A stretch of 64,000 bases of DNA from UBA3946 sp002385755 (GTDB taxonomy: Bacteria; Bacillota_I; Bacilli_A; ML615J-28; CAG-698), in NCBI GenBank assembly GCA_050953085.1, contig JBMNLX010000003.1, positions 62,001-126,000 of the forward strand. Reading direction: 5' to 3'. Position numbers and translations under genes: made by a program. Of the stretch, positions 62,024 to 64,000 are shown in pieces. The first letter of the stretch is position 1; each line of letters starts with the position of its first letter. Below the pieces are notes generated by a model. It saw nothing but the letters and a program-made list of their open reading frames with translations, made no database searches and was not told where the DNA came from.

Positions 62024-62581
62024 TTAGCAAAATCCGCGGTCCTTGTCAAGGCATTTTTTCGCCGCCCGGATTTTCCGCCTGATGCGGTCGTTAGCGTCAT
62101 AAATTTTCTTCACCGGACATTTCAACAACGCCGCCACCTCGCGCGGTTTGTAGCCATTTTTTAAATATTCAAGGATCTCGGCCTCGAAAGCGCTAAAGGA
62201 ACAGGCGGCGATCAGGCGTTCGTTTTCGTCGTTGGAAAACGTTTCTTGACGCTCGGCGACCAATCGCTCGCCGGCGCCGACCAAATCGACGTTATAGAAA
62301 TGATTTCTCTCTTTGCGCAAGATTTGAATGAAGCGGCGCTGTAAAATCATATCGAAATATTTCGTGAACGTTTTTTCCGAATCGGGATTAAAACGTTGGA
62401 TCGCCTTGTTTAAAACGAGAAGGCCTTCCTGAAGAAAATCCTCGCGGTTGCTTGGTTTAATCCGGAAAGCTTTAATCCGCGCCTTTATTAACGGAATGTA
62501 CTTGCGGAACATAATATCAAGCGCCGTATCGTCCATTTCGTAAATCAAATATAGCAACTCGTAATCGTTATATTTGTACAT
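62024..62581 (-). CDS. SigH-like RNA polymerase sigma factor
   Basis: 185 residues from the ATG after the GGGGGGAT site. Region 2 is visible as FRKYIPLIKARIKAF, DFLQEGLLVLNKAIQRF and YFDMILQRRFIQILRK, and a C-terminal region-4 helix-turn-helix as FEAEILEYLKNGYKPREVAALLKCPVKKIYDA. It occupies the exact place of sigH in Bacillus (between rlmB and rpmG), which is the main reason for the name; Bacillus SigH is somewhat longer (about 218). In sporulating relatives it drives entry into sporulation and competence. Confidence 0.85.
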   Translation of the reverse strand: MYKYNDYELLYLIYEMDDTALDIMFRKYIPLIKARIKAFRIKPSNREDFLQEGLLVLNKAIQRFNPDSEKTFTKYFDMILQRRFIQILRKERNHFYNVDLVGAGERLVAERQETFSNDENERLIAACSFSAFEAEILEYLKNGYKPREVAALLKCPVKKIYDANDRIRRKIRAAKKCLDKDRGFC

Positions 62582-62599
62582 CCTATCCCCCCGCATAGT

Positions 62600-63316
62600 T
62601 TATTTTTGCGCGTTTTTTATATGATATGCAAGAATTCCGGCGGCGACCGCCGCGTTCAGCGAGTTAATGCGGCCGCGCATTGGGATTCGCACGAGAAAAT
62701 CGCAATTTTCTCGAACCAGTCGGCTTAAACCCTTCCCCTCGCTGCCGATGACGAGCGCCGTCGCCATGTCATATTCCGCCTCCCGGTAATCAACGCTTTC
62801 GGGGGCGGACTCGGCGCCGACAACCCAAAAGCCTGCTTCTTTCAGGCGTTTGATTGCCGCGGTAAGGTTTACTACCTCGACGCATTTTACAAAAAACGCC
62901 GCGCCGGTCGAAACGCGGACGACAGTGGCGTTCGGCCCGACGCCGCGCGTTTTCCGGTAAATGACGCCGTCAGCCCCGACCGCGTCAGCAACGCGCAAGA
63001 TCGCGCCGAAATTATGAGGATCCTCGATTCCGTCCGCGATAATGACGAAAGCTTCCCGAAAATCAGGGGCGGATCTATCCCTTAAAATATCCGCGATATC
63101 ATGCGCTTTTATTGGCGCGATTTCCATCGCCACGCCCTGATGAAGCCCCCCGAGCCGGTCAAGCTTTTCTTTCTCGACAAGCGTGTAAGGAATCTTTTTT
63201 TCGCGGGCAAGTTCGATAAACCGCCAGTTATTCTTTTCGATGTATAACGCCCGGATCGAATGGCCGCTTTCGATGGCCGCGCGGCAAGAGTTCGCGCCGT
63301 AGATATAATTATTCAT
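62600..63316 (-). CDS. rlmB: 23S rRNA (guanosine-2'-O-)-methyltransferase RlmB (TrmH family)
   Basis: 238 residues from the ATG six bases after GAGG (MNNYIYGANSCRAAIESG). N-terminal substrate-binding domain, then SPOUT motifs: DPHNFGAILRVADAVGADGV, ALVIGSEGKGLSRLV and IPMRGRINSLNAAVAAGIL. The start overlaps the mrnC end by eight bases. The NYN-nuclease gene rae1 that usually follows in Bacillus is missing. Confidence 0.95.
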   Translation of the reverse strand: MNNYIYGANSCRAAIESGHSIRALYIEKNNWRFIELAREKKIPYTLVEKEKLDRLGGLHQGVAMEIAPIKAHDIADILRDRSAPDFREAFVIIADGIEDPHNFGAILRVADAVGADGVIYRKTRGVGPNATVVRVSTGAAFFVKCVEVVNLTAAIKRLKEAGFWVVGAESAPESVDYREAEYDMATALVIGSEGKGLSRLVRENCDFLVRIPMRGRINSLNAAVAAGILAYHIKNAQK

Positions 63317-63692
63317 GCCGTTCCTCAATTAGCTCGATAGCCTTGTCGATTAAAAAATCCAAGCGATCGCGTTTTTCTTCCAAATACAAATAACCGATAA
63401 CGGCCTCGAAGCCGGAACTGTTTAAATACTCGCCGCGATTCAAATTCCTATGACTCCGGTATTTGTAATTACGACCGCGTTTAAATATTTGCTTTTCGTC
63501 GTCGGTTAAAACATCAAGAATGCTCCCGGCGATCAAATTATGACTTTTGGCGCTCACGTACCGGACGGCGCGGTTATGGAGCTCGTTTTGGTCGGTAATT
63601 CCCCGCGACAACAAATATTTCCGGATAGAAAGTTCGAAATAAGCGTCGCCGATATAAGCGAGATTGGCTCCGTTCAGCTGATCCGCTTTCAT
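63309..63692 (-). CDS. mrnC: Mini-ribonuclease III
   Basis: 127 residues, an RNase III catalytic domain without a dsRNA-binding domain. LAYIGDAYFELSIRKYLL holds the catalytic Asp and SGFEAVIGYLYLE the second acidic site. Matures 23S rRNA in Bacillus. Its ATG overlaps the cysS stop by four bases, the conserved arrangement. Confidence 0.96.
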   Translation of the reverse strand: MKADQLNGANLAYIGDAYFELSIRKYLLSRGITDQNELHNRAVRYVSAKSHNLIAGSILDVLTDDEKQIFKRGRNYKYRSHRNLNRGEYLNSSGFEAVIGYLYLEEKRDRLDFLIDKAIELIEERHE

Positions 63693-64000
63693 AATATAAT
63701 CCCTTTTTCTATTATTATGGCGCGTAATTGGTCGGATAAACGATAATCTTTTTCTTCTCTCGCCTTGTAATAAGCCGCGACCATCGACTTGTCTTCCGCG
63801 GTAAGCGGCTTAATCTCGATTTCGATTCCCAACACCCAAAGCAATTCTTTCAATACCTCGGTCGTTCGCTTTAAAAAGCCAAGATTGGCGGCCCCGCCGC
63901 GAATCAAAGTATTGGCCTCTTTCACGAGTCCCTGAATTGCCGTCAGGGCGTTGGCGGTGTTGAAGTCGTCTTTCATCGCCGCGATAAACCGCGATTTCTC
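63689..64000 (-). CDS. cysS: Cysteinyl-tRNA synthetase, C-terminal part (cut by window edge)
   Basis: The frame enters from the window edge and ends at 63689. The visible 103 residues include AMKDDFNTANALTAIQGL, the start of the DALR-like anticodon-binding domain, and the tail DYRLSDQLRAIIIEKGIIL, both typical of CysRS. The catalytic domain is outside the window. Followed by mrnC as in Bacillus. Confidence 0.93.
   Translation of the reverse strand, partial: EKSRFIAAMKDDFNTANALTAIQGLVKEANTLIRGGAANLGFLKRTTEVLKELLWVLGIEIEIKPLTAEDKSMVAAYYKAREEKDYRLSDQLRAIIIEKGIIL

Noticed and set aside
1..64000. tRNA, rRNA or CRISPR arrays
   Set aside because: No cloverleaf-like segments, rRNA-like sequence or spaced short repeats were noticed in the intergenic regions; the inspection was by eye only.

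Overview
The window is about 64 kb of a mid-GC bacterial chromosome with a Bacillota-type (Firmicutes, probably Bacilli-like) gene order. The right-hand part follows the classical Bacillus order on the minus strand: cysS, mrnC, rlmB, a SigH-like sigma factor, rpmG, secE, nusG, rplK, rplA, rplJ, rplL, rsmC, rpoB/rpoC, rpsL, rpsG, fusA, tuf. Strong AGGAGG-type ribosome binding sites, consensus TTGACA-17-TATAAT promoters, a GlgC/GlgD pair, lipoproteins with an Lgt, and a class A penicillin-binding protein point the same way. I cannot name the genus. The outstanding departure from the normal pattern is that rpoB and rpoC are one continuous 2375-codon gene.

Layout. 0-9.6 kb: glycogen operon on the minus strand (malQ, glgB, glgC, glgD, glgA, glgP and the start of one more gene). 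9.8-11 kb: small plus-strand scar with a decayed ISAs1-type transposase. 11-15.6 kb: UroD-like protein, flavin reductase-like protein, TGS-uridine kinase-like protein, O-antigen ligase-like membrane protein. 15.7-17.1 kb: infC-rpmI-rplT with an AUU start codon and an L20-type attenuator. 17.1-18.2 kb: an ISLre2-type deletion derivative with a perfect 9-bp target duplication. 18.2-21.1 kb: an uncharacterised ABC exporter operon with two extracytoplasmic proteins. 21.1-25.3 kb: Xaa-Pro peptidase, phosphohexomutase, cation efflux protein. 25.3-26.8 kb: four small genes that all carry the same SHOCT-like helical motif. 27-33 kb: acpP, lipid kinase, tex, cinA, ychF. 32.9-35.8 kb (plus strand): a divergent GcvT-fold protein and a class A PBP. 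36-39.9 kb: two paralogous HtrA-like lipoproteins and tatD. 40-44.9 kb: GNAT protein and the str operon (rpsL, rpsG, fusA, tuf). 45-46.4 kb: an IS1202-type element flanked by a 27-bp direct repeat. 46.4-53.6 kb: rpoBC fusion. 53.6-57.6 kb: rsmC, lgt, a second malQ, and a lipoprotein with two identical DUF4430 domains controlled by a cobalamin riboswitch. 57.6-58.3 kb: scar with a 179-bp identical copy of the IS left end. 58.3-64 kb: ribosomal protein, secretion and RNA-processing genes up to a truncated cysS.

Functionally the window joins carbon storage, the core transcription/translation block, and cell-surface functions (two lipoprotein proteases, Lgt, a PBP, an exporter). A corrinoid theme appears twice: the riboswitch-controlled DUF4430 lipoprotein, and a UroD-family protein of the type that works with corrinoid methyl carriers. 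Both mobile elements landed next to major promoters: the ISLre2 derivative just upstream of the infC promoter, and the IS1202-type element immediately upstream of the -35 box of the str promoter, between it and the rpoBC terminator.

All assignments come from reading the sequence and recalled family motifs; no database search was run.
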